Part shown: positions 1 to 6,491 of the stretch, one piece after another
Layout of the letters: each line of letters starts with the position of its first letter
Numbering within the stretch: position 1 is the stretch's first letter
Assembly (NCBI GenBank): GCA_934659415.1
Contig: CAKUHW010000005.1
Span: forward strand, 1-13,785
Length of the DNA: 13,785 nt
Origin: an uncultured Oscillospiraceae bacterium
Lineage (GTDB): Bacteria > Bacillota > Clostridia > Oscillospirales > Oscillospiraceae
Direction of reading: 5' to 3'
Made by a program: the position numbers and the translations under genes
The notes under the pieces: generated by a model
Told to the model about the DNA's origin: nothing
Database searches by the model: none
The model's input: the letters and a program-made list of their open reading frames with translations, nothing else

Positions 1-782
1 GCCTGTGGATCGTGTGCGCCGTGATCCTGTTCGCCACCTTCTTCCTGTTCTGGTTCCTCTGTCCCGAGCGCGGACAGATGGAGGCCGAGGTGAAGCCCAC
101 CTATGACAAGAGCGAGACCGGCCTGATCAAGAACTTCCTGGCGCTGGTGAAGGTCCCCCGCATCTGGAGCCTCTGGGTGGCGGATATCGCCCAGGGTGCC
201 ACCATCATGACCTGCTCCACCTATGCCGCCATCATCCTCCAGCGGGACCCCAACTGGGGCCTGGAGCGGGCCATGGCCGGCAAGGTGACCATGTTCACCA
301 ACATCGGCTCCCTCATCGGCTACTTCTGCCTGCAGGGGCTGATCTTCAAGCTGGTGAAGAAAAAGGGCTACAACAGCATGCCGCTGGTGAGCTTTATCAT
401 CGGCATGGTCGCCTGCATCTCCTTTGCCGTGGGCTACAACAGTTTTGATATCACCATCGCCCGCATCTGCTGTCTCATCGGCGGCATCGGCATGTCCGCC
501 ATGATCATCGCCCCCCGCACGCTGAACATCCAGCAGCCCGAGGTGGCCGGTCCCCGCGCCGGTACGGTCAACGGTATCAGCGGCATACTGGCCCGCGTGG
601 TGGGCATCGGTCTGTCCACGCTGGCCGGCGTTATCGCCGCCCACTTCAACAATACCGCGGCCGTCATGTACATCCTGTACGGCTTCATGGCCCTGAACCC
701 CATCTTCCTGGCCGTGTATCTCATCATCCGCAAGCATGACGAAAAGGTCGGCAAGGTCCCCGTGGACCGCCCCGCCGCCTGA
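1..782 (+). CDS. MFS transporter, C-terminal half (5' end outside window)
   Basis: This is the end of a polytopic inner-membrane permease, most likely of the major facilitator superfamily. The reading frame is open from base 3, so the gene starts upstream and the first in-window GTG/ATG is not the true start. About seven hydrophobic segments are visible, equivalent to TM6-TM12, separated by short basic loops such as KLVKKKGY, with a basic hydrophilic tail (IIRKHDEKVGK). Gly-rich helices (GGIGMSAMII, GISGILARVVGIG) are typical of MFS C-terminal bundles. A hydrophilic stretch after the first segment (ERGQMEAEVKPTYDKSETG) would be the central cytoplasmic loop. The next gene begins 39 bases downstream on the same strand, so it probably imports the substrate, or exports a product, of the enzymes that follow. 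Subfamily and substrate cannot be told from the half seen here. Confidence 0.85.
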   Translation, partial: LWIVCAVILFATFFLFWFLCPERGQMEAEVKPTYDKSETGLIKNFLALVKVPRIWSLWVADIAQGATIMTCSTYAAIILQRDPNWGLERAMAGKVTMFTNIGSLIGYFCLQGLIFKLVKKKGYNSMPLVSFIIGMVACISFAVGYNSFDITIARICCLIGGIGMSAMIIAPRTLNIQQPEVAGPRAGTVNGISGILARVVGIGLSTLAGVIAAHFNNTAAVMYILYGFMALNPIFLAVYLIIRKHDEKVGKVPVDRPAA

Positions 783-821
783 CGCAGACGAGCGCGCTCA
801 CAAGGAGGAAAAAGAACCGCT

Positions 822-1061
822 ATGAATACCATCATTGTCAACAAGGCCCTGTGTACCGGCTGCGGCGCCTGCTACCGCGCCTGCTTTGTGGACGCCATCC
901 GCTGGGACAAGGAGGGCCGCAGGCCCGTCTTCCCCTACATCAAGGACTGCGTCCAGTGCGGCCACTGTGAGATCTACTGCAAGACCAAGGCGCTCAAGCT
1001 GGTGCCTGACTACGACTCCTTCATGTTCCCCCGTGAAGTGGTCACCACCAATATTCGATAA
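822..1061 (+). CDS. Small 2[4Fe-4S] ferredoxin-type protein
   Basis: A 79-residue cytoplasmic electron carrier or small subunit. Two CxxCxxCxxxC motifs are visible, at C11/C14/C17/C21 and C43/C46/C49/C53, enough for two [4Fe-4S] clusters. The Pro that usually follows the fourth Cys is replaced (C21-F, C53-K). The start is ATG at 822, with AAGGAGG at 802-808; the 13-base spacer is long. The stop codon TAA (1059-1061) runs into the Shine-Dalgarno of the next gene, so translation is probably coupled to the flavoprotein. The size and arrangement (a tiny Fe-S protein directly before a fumarate reductase/AprA-like flavoprotein) resemble AprB-AprA pairs and other two-subunit Fe-S/flavin oxidoreductases. 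I infer that it passes electrons to or from the FAD of the downstream protein. Confidence 0.92.
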   Translation: MNTIIVNKALCTGCGACYRACFVDAIRWDKEGRRPVFPYIKDCVQCGHCEIYCKTKALKLVPDYDSFMFPREVVTTNIR

Positions 1062-1075
1062 GGAGGGGAGCACCG

Positions 1076-2773
1076 ATGAAGCGAAATGATATGACGTACG
1101 ACGCCGTAGTGGTAGGCGGCGGTCTGGCCGGCATTATGGCGGCTCTGGCCGTCAAGAAGGAGAACAGCGAGGCCAGCGTGGTGGTGGTGGACAAGTACTT
1201 TGCCGCCCGCGGCGGCAAGGCCACCCGGGGCGGCGGCGTGTTCGACGTGCTCTCCGACGAGGTGGATCTGGAGGAATTCCTCGCCTTTGACATCGAGAAG
1301 ATCGGCGACTATCTCAACGAGCAGACCGCCCAGCGCAAGTACATCAGCGCCCTGAACGACAATGTGGAGCTCATGGAGCAGTACACCGGCAAGGTCTGGG
1401 TCCGCAACGAGGACGGCCGGCTCTACACCAAAAACCCCAAGGTCAACTTCGTCCACCCCTGGCGCTCCGCCTCTGTGGAGATGACCTACATGATCGAGCT
1501 GAAGAAGGCCGCGCAGCGCGCCAGAATCGCCTTTGTGGACCGGGTGGGCATCGTGGACTTCCTGCTGCGGGACGGCGCTGTGGCCGGCGCCCTGGGCTAC
1601 GGCCTGGAGGACGGCCAGGAGTACGTTTTCCACGCCAAGGCTGTGATCGTCTGCAACGGCGACCAGAACTACCGCTGCATGCCCATGTGGTCCTGCAGCC
1701 GGGGCGAGGGCCTGGCGGCCGCCTGGCGGGCCGGCGCGGAGATGACCAACTGCGAGTTCTCCACCTTCTTCCAGTGGAGCAACACCGGCTTCTTCGCCCC
1801 CGTGGCCCGCTCGGAGGACTGGATCTTCAACAACGAGGGGGAGAACATCGGCACCATGCACCGTACCCCCGAGGATGCGGATATCGACGCGGCCACCGTG
1901 GCGGAGTGGTACAGGCAGATGAAGGCCGGCAAGGGCCCCATGCACTACATCAACCCCTCCAAGAACATCCGCATTGCCCCTGTCTCCCCTCCGGGCACCC
2001 GGCCTCTGGCCGACCAGCTGCGGGGCATTACCGCCTTCAACAATGCCACCCATATGTCCACCGACGAGCTGATGCCCATCCTGATCGGCGAGCAGTCCTG
2101 CCTGAAGGTGGATATCGAGATGAAGACCAACATCCCCGGCCTGTTTGCCGCCGGTGACGCCTGCTACAGCGGCAGCCGGGTGATGGGCGCCGTCTGCTGC
2201 CCGCCGGGCCGTGTGCGCGGCAGCGGCCTGCCCTTCGCCGAGTACTCCGGAAACGAGGCCGGCATCAGCGCGGCCCGGTATATCGCCGGCGGTGCGCCCC
2301 AGCGGGAGATCGACGAGGCAGAGCTCGTCAAATACCGCAGCCGCGCCCTGGCCCCCATGACCCGCGCCGGCGGCGTGGACCCCGACGAGCTGGTGCTGGA
2401 CGTGCAGCGGGTGATGGCCTCTCTGGGCTATACCCTGTACTGCGAGGAGTCCCGCCTGAAGGAAGGGCTGGGGATCATCCGGGGCATTGAGGAGCGCCTG
2501 GCCTATCTGTACGCCGCCGACATGCACGACCTGTTCAAGTGCAACGAGGTGACCAGCATGGTGTCCTGCGCCAAGATGTTCTTCACCGCCGCCCTGGAGC
2601 GCAGAGAGACCCGCGGCTGGTTCCAGCGGGAGGACTATCCGGAGCGGGATGACGAGAACTTCCTGAAGTGGATCGTGCTGAAGAAGGCGGAGGATTCCGA
2701 CGAGGCCGTGGTCTCCTTCGAGCGCGTCCCCATCGAGACCTATCCCTATCAGCCCGCAAAGGCCGGCAAGTAA
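1076..2773 (+). CDS. FAD-dependent oxidoreductase, fumarate reductase/AprA-like flavoprotein
   Basis: A 565-aa flavoprotein of the FAD_binding_2 class (fumarate reductase, succinate dehydrogenase, adenylylsulfate reductase alpha). The N-terminal Rossmann motif is VVVGGGLAG (residues 11-19), followed by an acidic strand end (VVVVDK, 35-40) and a Gly-rich ARGGKATRGGG segment (44-54). The second FAD-binding motif is NIPGLFAAGDAC (352-363). The C-terminal helical region has ETRGWFQREDYPERDD (511-526), matching the TESRG..REDYPE signature of succinate dehydrogenase-type subunits. There is no signal peptide or membrane anchor, so it is cytosolic. The Cys-containing GAVCCPPGRVRGSG (371-384) follows the FAD motif where fumarate reductases have a Gly-rich loop. 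The start at ATG 1076 has AAGGAGG 9 bases upstream; an in-frame ATG at 1091 is less well placed. With the preceding ferredoxin it likely forms a soluble reductase or dehydrogenase. Reducing a conjugated C=C bond of an aromatic substrate is my inference, not something the sequence proves. Confidence 0.88.
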   Translation: MKRNDMTYDAVVVGGGLAGIMAALAVKKENSEASVVVVDKYFAARGGKATRGGGVFDVLSDEVDLEEFLAFDIEKIGDYLNEQTAQRKYISALNDNVELMEQYTGKVWVRNEDGRLYTKNPKVNFVHPWRSASVEMTYMIELKKAAQRARIAFVDRVGIVDFLLRDGAVAGALGYGLEDGQEYVFHAKAVIVCNGDQNYRCMPMWSCSRGEGLAAAWRAGAEMTNCEFSTFFQWSNTGFFAPVARSEDWIFNNEGENIGTMHRTPEDADIDAATVAEWYRQMKAGKGPMHYINPSKNIRIAPVSPPGTRPLADQLRGITAFNNATHMSTDELMPILIGEQSCLKVDIEMKTNIPGLFAAGDACYSGSRVMGAVCCPPGRVRGSGLPFAEYSGNEAGISAARYIAGGAPQREIDEAELVKYRSRALAPMTRAGGVDPDELVLDVQRVMASLGYTLYCEESRLKEGLGIIRGIEERLAYLYAADMHDLFKCNEVTSMVSCAKMFFTAALERRETRGWFQREDYPERDDENFLKWIVLKKAEDSDEAVVSFERVPIETYPYQPAKAGK

Positions 2774-2778
2774 GGAGG
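2774..2778 (+). promoter_or_regulatory. Shine-Dalgarno deciding the start of the first PhlG-like gene
   Basis: GGAGG lies 2 bases before an in-frame GTG (2781) and 8 bases before an in-frame ATG (2787). The 8-base spacing matches the neighbouring genes (8 bases at 3669 and 4924), so ATG 2787 is chosen. The site begins immediately after the flavoprotein stop codon (2771-2773), indicating coupling. Confidence 0.75.
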
Positions 2779-2786
2779 CAGTGATC

Positions 2787-3584
2787 ATGTTACGTGAACT
2801 GAAAGATACCGAGAAGACCCTGGCCGCGGCGGGATACTGCGCCCGCCCGGCAGTGCACGCCCAGGGCTCCGTCCCCGCGCTGGACCCCGCCAGGGCCATT
2901 TTGCCCGACGACCTGAACATCGTGCTGGACAGCGCCGCCGTGAGCGCCGTGAGCGGCTGGTGCATGCTGTCCGACGGGGCCTCCTACCTGACGGTGCGCA
3001 GGACCCTGCCCGGCGTGACCCGGGATATGCTCCAGTGGGCGGTGGCCTGGCACGGGCTGGAGCCGGTGAACCACATGGCCTTCAACGGAGAGACCCACCA
3101 CTCCGCCGGCGTCAGCGCCCTGGACGAGGAGAAGATCCGCCGCCCCTACCTGTCCCACGAGCAGAAGAGCGAGGGCATCATCGTCTACACTGTGGACAGC
3201 ATCGGCGGCACGCTGACGGAGAACGTGACCTACTACTACAGCCCCGCCGACCAGGGCCTGGATCTGGACCGGTACGCCCGCTCCGGCGCGCTTACCATCG
3301 GCGGCACGGTCATCCGGCAGGAGCATGCTGTGACCGATCCCCAGAAGAAGTGGCTCAACGCCGTGATCACCGTGGTGCGGGATACGGCGGACGGCGTGGA
3401 GGTGCAGACCCACCTCTGGGAGGGCTATAAGATCCTGCGGCGGGAGGCCAGGCGCTTCGACGTCAACGGCATCCAGCCCACCCCCGAGCACACCCAGATG
3501 CTGGCCGACTATATCGACAGCGAGTGGACGCAGCTGGGCGCCATCCTGCCCGAGCTCTACGCCCGGTTCGGGGATACCATCTGA
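2787..3584 (+). CDS. PhlG/phloretin hydrolase-family protein, short paralogue with altered metal ligands
   Basis: A 265-aa cytosolic protein that I place in the DAPG-hydrolase (PhlG) family because it aligns with the following gene over most of its length: GW-x-L-x-DG, then R-x-x-PG, M-x-QW-x-x-AWH-x-LE, a His before G-V/I-S, a HLWEGY segment, and the C-terminal L-x-x-ILPELY. PhlG and phloretin hydrolase are zinc-dependent hydrolases that cleave the acyl-aryl C-C bond of 2,4-diacetylphloroglucinol and phloretin. The length is close to PhlG (about 290). By my alignment, the four family zinc ligands (His, Glu, His-x3-Glu) are only half kept: a His at residue 104 or 105 (THH) and Glu246 remain, but Thr135 (VYT) stands where the paralogue has Glu285 (VYE), and Tyr242 stands where it has His389. 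It may be a different enzyme, a regulatory partner or an inactive subunit. Family membership is moderately sure; activity is unknown. Confidence 0.7.
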   Translation: MLRELKDTEKTLAAAGYCARPAVHAQGSVPALDPARAILPDDLNIVLDSAAVSAVSGWCMLSDGASYLTVRRTLPGVTRDMLQWAVAWHGLEPVNHMAFNGETHHSAGVSALDEEKIRRPYLSHEQKSEGIIVYTVDSIGGTLTENVTYYYSPADQGLDLDRYARSGALTIGGTVIRQEHAVTDPQKKWLNAVITVVRDTADGVEVQTHLWEGYKILRREARRFDVNGIQPTPEHTQMLADYIDSEWTQLGAILPELYARFGDTI

Positions 3585-3605
3585 ACCGCATCCGCCATCG
3601 TTTTA

Positions 3606-3654
3606 CGGGACGGCCGGGAGCCCTTTCCTGGGCCCGGCCGCCCCGCTATTTTTT
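3606..3654 (+). terminator. Hairpin plus T6 between the two PhlG-like genes (possible attenuator)
   Basis: CGGCCGGG (3611-3618) pairs with CCCGGCCG (3633-3640). An inner CCC/GGG pairing extends the stem after an AG bulge, leaving a TTTCCT loop. Outer CGGG (3606-3609) pairs with CCCG (3642-3645) around an A/C mismatch. TTTTTT follows at 3649-3654, directly ahead of the GGAGG (3656-3660) of the next gene. It looks like a weak intrinsic terminator or attenuator that could set the ratio of upstream to downstream transcripts. The fold was judged by eye. Confidence 0.55.
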
Positions 3655-3668
3655 CGGAGGTCCCGCAT

Positions 3669-4931
3669 ATGGAGAAAGAACTGAAGCAGCTGCCCCGGCT
3701 GGCCACGCTGGCCGTGCTGGAGGAAGGACGCTGCGCCTGTACGCTGCTGAGCAGGCGGGCAAAGACGGAAGACATCCTCCGGGTGGGGGTGCCCGTGGGC
3801 GGGCCCCTGCGCGCCACCCGGCGCGGACCGGAGCTGCCCCTGCCCTTTTTTCCCCGGGTGATGCACGCCTATCTGACCCGGCAGGGGGACACCGCCGTGC
3901 TGGAGCGGGGCGGGCGCATCGTCCGCCTGAAGATATGGCAGGAGGGGCCCGGATACGTCCCCGCCGTCCCGGCGCTGGAGGGGCTGGGCGCGGACTTTGA
4001 CCTCGGGGCGGACGGGAGGTCCCTGCGCGCCGCGGCGGAGCTTCCCCAGGCCGGGCCCCGGGAGCTCACCCCCGCCGAGCTGGCCCGGCCCTACGCCAAA
4101 TACTACACGCAGTACTGGCAGACCCCCTTTCACCTGCGCGGCGACGTGCGGGCCTGGGGGGAGAAGGCGGGGCTCTATCAGCTCTACAGCCGCAGAGAGG
4201 CGGGGAAGATGCTCCACATCCGGGACGCCCGAAGGCTTCTGGACCCGGAGTACCGGCGCAGCAGCTGGAACGAGGGCTGGACCCTTTTTCCGGATGGCAC
4301 GGGGGTGATGTGTGCGCGCACGGAATTTCCCGGCGCGGACAGCCGGATGTTCCAGTGGTGGTTCGCCTGGCACGCGCTGGAGGATCTGCGCTACATGCTC
4401 TGGTTTCCCCCTGCCCACTTCGGCATCTCACCCTCTCTGGAGTACCGATGCAAGCTGAGCGACCCGGCGCTGGACCTGTATGAAAAGACGCACGGCGGGG
4501 ACGCGGTCCACCTGGTGTACGAGTCCACTCCCATCGACAGCCTCAGCGCCGGCGCGGCCGGGCCCACTGCCTGGCACCCCATTGTCTTTCAGGATATTTC
4601 CGCGCGCAGCTTCCTGGAGTGCGACCGGGCGGAGCTGGAGCGCCAGGGGTGCGCCGCCCTCTGCGGCGGCACGCGGATGCTGCACTTTTTCGCCGACCGG
4701 CCGGACGGGTCCGGCGGTACCCTGTACAGCCACTTCTGGTACGGCGCCGTACCGGACGGATCCGGCGGCTGGAAGGGCCCGGGGGGCGGAGAGGATCCCG
4801 CCCTGATCCAGCCCATCCTGAACATCGGCCAGCATGCGGTAAAGGAATTCGCCCGTCTGGCGGAGATACTGCCGCAGCTGTACCGGGAGGAGGGAGACAA
4901 ACCTGTGGAGGGAGGACTGTACAATGGATAA
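3669..4931 (+). CDS. PhlG/phloretin hydrolase-family C-C hydrolase, long form with N-terminal extension
   Basis: A 420-aa cytosolic protein with the DAPG-hydrolase fold in its C-terminal 290 or so residues. Its core contains NEGWTLFPDG (201-210), FQWWFAWHALEDLRYMLW (228-245) and PPAHFGIS (247-254). It also carries LVYE (282-285), YSHFWYGA (353-360) and QHAVKEF (388-394). H250, E285, H389 and E393 are spaced almost like PhlG zinc ligands H129, E160, H270 and E274 (gaps 35/104/4 against 31/110/4), so I predict an intact metal site. The family hydrolyses acyl-phloroglucinol C-C bonds; in gut anaerobes phloretin hydrolase gives phloroglucinol and 3-(4-hydroxyphenyl)propionate. The substrate here is not determined. 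Residues 1-120 are an extra domain I do not recognise, absent from the upstream paralogue. GGAGG (3656-3660) sits 8 bases before ATG 3669. The end overlaps the next gene by 8 bases (ATGGATAA). Confidence 0.75.
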   Translation: MEKELKQLPRLATLAVLEEGRCACTLLSRRAKTEDILRVGVPVGGPLRATRRGPELPLPFFPRVMHAYLTRQGDTAVLERGGRIVRLKIWQEGPGYVPAVPALEGLGADFDLGADGRSLRAAAELPQAGPRELTPAELARPYAKYYTQYWQTPFHLRGDVRAWGEKAGLYQLYSRREAGKMLHIRDARRLLDPEYRRSSWNEGWTLFPDGTGVMCARTEFPGADSRMFQWWFAWHALEDLRYMLWFPPAHFGISPSLEYRCKLSDPALDLYEKTHGGDAVHLVYESTPIDSLSAGAAGPTAWHPIVFQDISARSFLECDRAELERQGCAALCGGTRMLHFFADRPDGSGGTLYSHFWYGAVPDGSGGWKGPGGGEDPALIQPILNIGQHAVKEFARLAEILPQLYREEGDKPVEGGLYNG

Positions 4932-6291
4932 ACTGCCCTTTTACGCCCGGGGCGAACACAACCGGGGCTACAGCAAGAATATGGAGGTCCTGGCCTTTCA
5001 CGATCTGGAGGGCATGGCCATTTTCCAGATGGCCATGCACCGCTTCGACGGCCGCTACTATCTGTACGGCGCGGGCCGGGGCAACCCGGTGTGCCCCATT
5101 CTGGACGTGACCGATCCCCGCGTCCCGGTCCTGGTGGGGAAATTCTCCGTGGCGGAGGACGACCCGAAGCAGAAGGTGGGCAAGATCCAGGCGGCGGACG
5201 GTCTGCTGATCACCGCCCTCTCCTGCGGGGCCAGCGCCGCGGGGGCCGCGGGGGCCTACGATCCCGCCAAATTCGGTCGGGGCCGGAGCGGCTTCCAGAT
5301 CTACGACATTGCTTCGGACCCCGTCCATCCCAGGCTTTTGGGGGAGTGGGACAACGGTATCCGCGGGGCCAACGGGGTGCACCGCTTCTACTACAACGGC
5401 GGGCGCTACGTCCACGTGTCCTCCGACTGCCGCAGCTTTGAGGGCATGATCTACCGCATCGTGGACATCGCTGATCCCGCCCGGCCTGTGGAGGTGGGCC
5501 GCTGGTGGCTGCCGGAGCAGTTTGCCGACGGCTATGCCGGGCGCACCTTCGACCCCGCCGCGCCCCACAGCCCGGAATTTATGAAGAAGGGCTGGCTCCA
5601 CGGCCCGCCCTTCGTGCGGGACGGTATCGCCTACTGCGGCTACGCCGGTGCGGGGCTGGTCATTCTGGACGTCAGCGACGTGACCCGCCCCAGACTGCTG
5701 AGCCGGCTTCCCTTCCAGCCGCCCTTCTCCAGCCATTTCGCCGGCGCCAAGACCCACACCGCCCTTCCCCTGCCCGGGCGGGACCTGGTGGTGGTGACCA
5801 ACGAGGGAGAGCGCTTCGCCTGGTTCACCAAGGAGAAGCTTCAGGGAATGCCCCAGAGCCTGAACAACCTGCACATGGTGGACGTCAGCGACCCGACCCA
5901 TCCGGTGCTGGTGGCGGAGTTCCCCTATCCCGAGGTGCCCGAAAACTTCCCCTGGCCCAACTTCAACGACATGGGGCTGGGCTGCCAGGGCCCCTTCGGG
6001 CCGCACAACATCCACGAGCCCATGAGCGGCAAGCCCTGGCTGGAGCAGCGGGGCGACCGGGTGTACTGCTGCTACTTTCATGCGGGCATGCGGGTGTACG
6101 ACGTGTCCGATCCCTACTACATCAAGGAGCTGGCCTACTTCATTCCGCCCAACCCTGCGGAGCACCGCATCAAGACCAATGTGGGCCCGTGCATTGCCAC
6201 CACCGAGGACTGCGTGGTGGACGACCGGGGCAACATCTTTATGGACACCTACCAGGACGGGCTCTACGTCCTGCGGGTGAAGGAAGAATAA
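4924..6291 (+). CDS. LVIVD-repeat beta-propeller protein
   Basis: A 455-aa protein built of LVIVD-type repeats (pattern L/V-x-I/V-x-D-V/I-x-DP-x-x-P-x-x-V/L). Copies start near residues 58 (ILDVTDPRVPVLVG), 126 (IYDIASDPVHPRLLG), 178 (RIVDIADPARPVEVG), 247 (ILDVSDVTRPRLLS), 318 (MVDVSDPTHPVLVA), 390 (RVYDVSDP) and 447 (LYVLRV), giving about seven blades. No signal peptide or membrane segment is seen, so unlike many relatives it is probably cytosolic. His residues recur before blade strands (GVHRF 151-155, WLHGPP 224-229, THTALP 278-283, GPHNIHEP 359-366, YFHAGM 385-390) and could line the propeller axis. GGAGG (4911-4915) is 8 bases before ATG 4924, which overlaps the stop of the hydrolase gene, so the two are translationally coupled. 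Its role is unknown: scaffold, metal-binding accessory or enzyme are all possible. It is the last gene of the operon. Confidence 0.8.
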   Translation: MDKLPFYARGEHNRGYSKNMEVLAFHDLEGMAIFQMAMHRFDGRYYLYGAGRGNPVCPILDVTDPRVPVLVGKFSVAEDDPKQKVGKIQAADGLLITALSCGASAAGAAGAYDPAKFGRGRSGFQIYDIASDPVHPRLLGEWDNGIRGANGVHRFYYNGGRYVHVSSDCRSFEGMIYRIVDIADPARPVEVGRWWLPEQFADGYAGRTFDPAAPHSPEFMKKGWLHGPPFVRDGIAYCGYAGAGLVILDVSDVTRPRLLSRLPFQPPFSSHFAGAKTHTALPLPGRDLVVVTNEGERFAWFTKEKLQGMPQSLNNLHMVDVSDPTHPVLVAEFPYPEVPENFPWPNFNDMGLGCQGPFGPHNIHEPMSGKPWLEQRGDRVYCCYFHAGMRVYDVSDPYYIKELAYFIPPNPAEHRIKTNVGPCIATTEDCVVDDRGNIFMDTYQDGLYVLRVKEE

Positions 6292-6298
6292 AAATCAC

Positions 6299-6337
6299 AG
6301 CCCGGGGCCGCAGAAGCGGCTGAAGCGGCCCCGGGCT
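6299..6337. terminator. 12-13 bp perfect GC hairpin at operon end
   Basis: GCCCGGGGCCGC (6300-6311) pairs perfectly with GCGGCCCCGGGC (6325-6336); A6299/T6337 extends the stem. There is no T-tract on the + strand. Read on the - strand it is followed by a short TTTT run within the end of the upstream gene. It stands as the first of two tandem hairpins after the stop codon at 6291 and may protect the transcript 3' end or help stop transcription. Confidence 0.6.
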
Positions 6338-6367
6338 CAGACCGTCAAAAAACCTAAGGTCGTTTTG

Positions 6368-6407
6368 AAGGGAGCGGAGATAAAGCCTCCGCTCCCTTAT
6401 ATTTTTT
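6368..6407 (+). terminator. Intrinsic terminator of the six-gene operon
   Basis: AAGGGAGCGGAG (6368-6379) pairs perfectly with CTCCGCTCCCTT (6387-6398) around the 7-base loop ATAAAGC. TATATTTTTT follows, ending at 6407. This is a textbook rho-independent terminator on the + strand, placed about 75 bases after the LVIVD-protein stop. Confidence 0.88.
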
Positions 6408-6425
6408 ATATGTTTTCTGTGTTGC

Positions 6426-6454
6426 GTTTTGTCCGGGCAGGAAGTTATTATAAT
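6426..6454 (+). promoter_or_regulatory. Candidate sigma-A promoter for the RCC1-repeat lipoprotein gene
   Basis: A perfect -10 hexamer TATAAT lies at 6449-6454, in a short AT-rich island just after the operon terminator. The -35 region is poor: GTTTTG at 6426-6431 gives a 17-base spacer, and TTTTGT at 6427-6432 gives 16. Transcription would begin near 6461, leaving a leader of about 30 bases before ATG 6492. Confidence 0.5.
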
Positions 6455-6491
6455 AAAGATCCAAATACTGCGATATGTGGGGAAATCAAAG

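Noticed and set aside
1010..2965. Long - strand open frame opposite the flavoprotein (651 codons)
   Set aside because: It is composed of His/Gly/Val/Ala-rich sequence typical of antisense translation of GC-rich genes, has no recognisable domain, and the + strand gene has clear FAD motifs and a good Shine-Dalgarno site.
4543..6165. Long - strand open frame opposite the LVIVD gene (540 codons)
   Set aside because: It has low-complexity His/Pro/Gly/Arg content and spans two + strand genes with recognisable families.
6429..6491. 21-codon N-terminal extension of the lipoprotein
   Set aside because: It would place residues ahead of a perfect lipoprotein signal peptide and overlaps the TATAAT promoter element.
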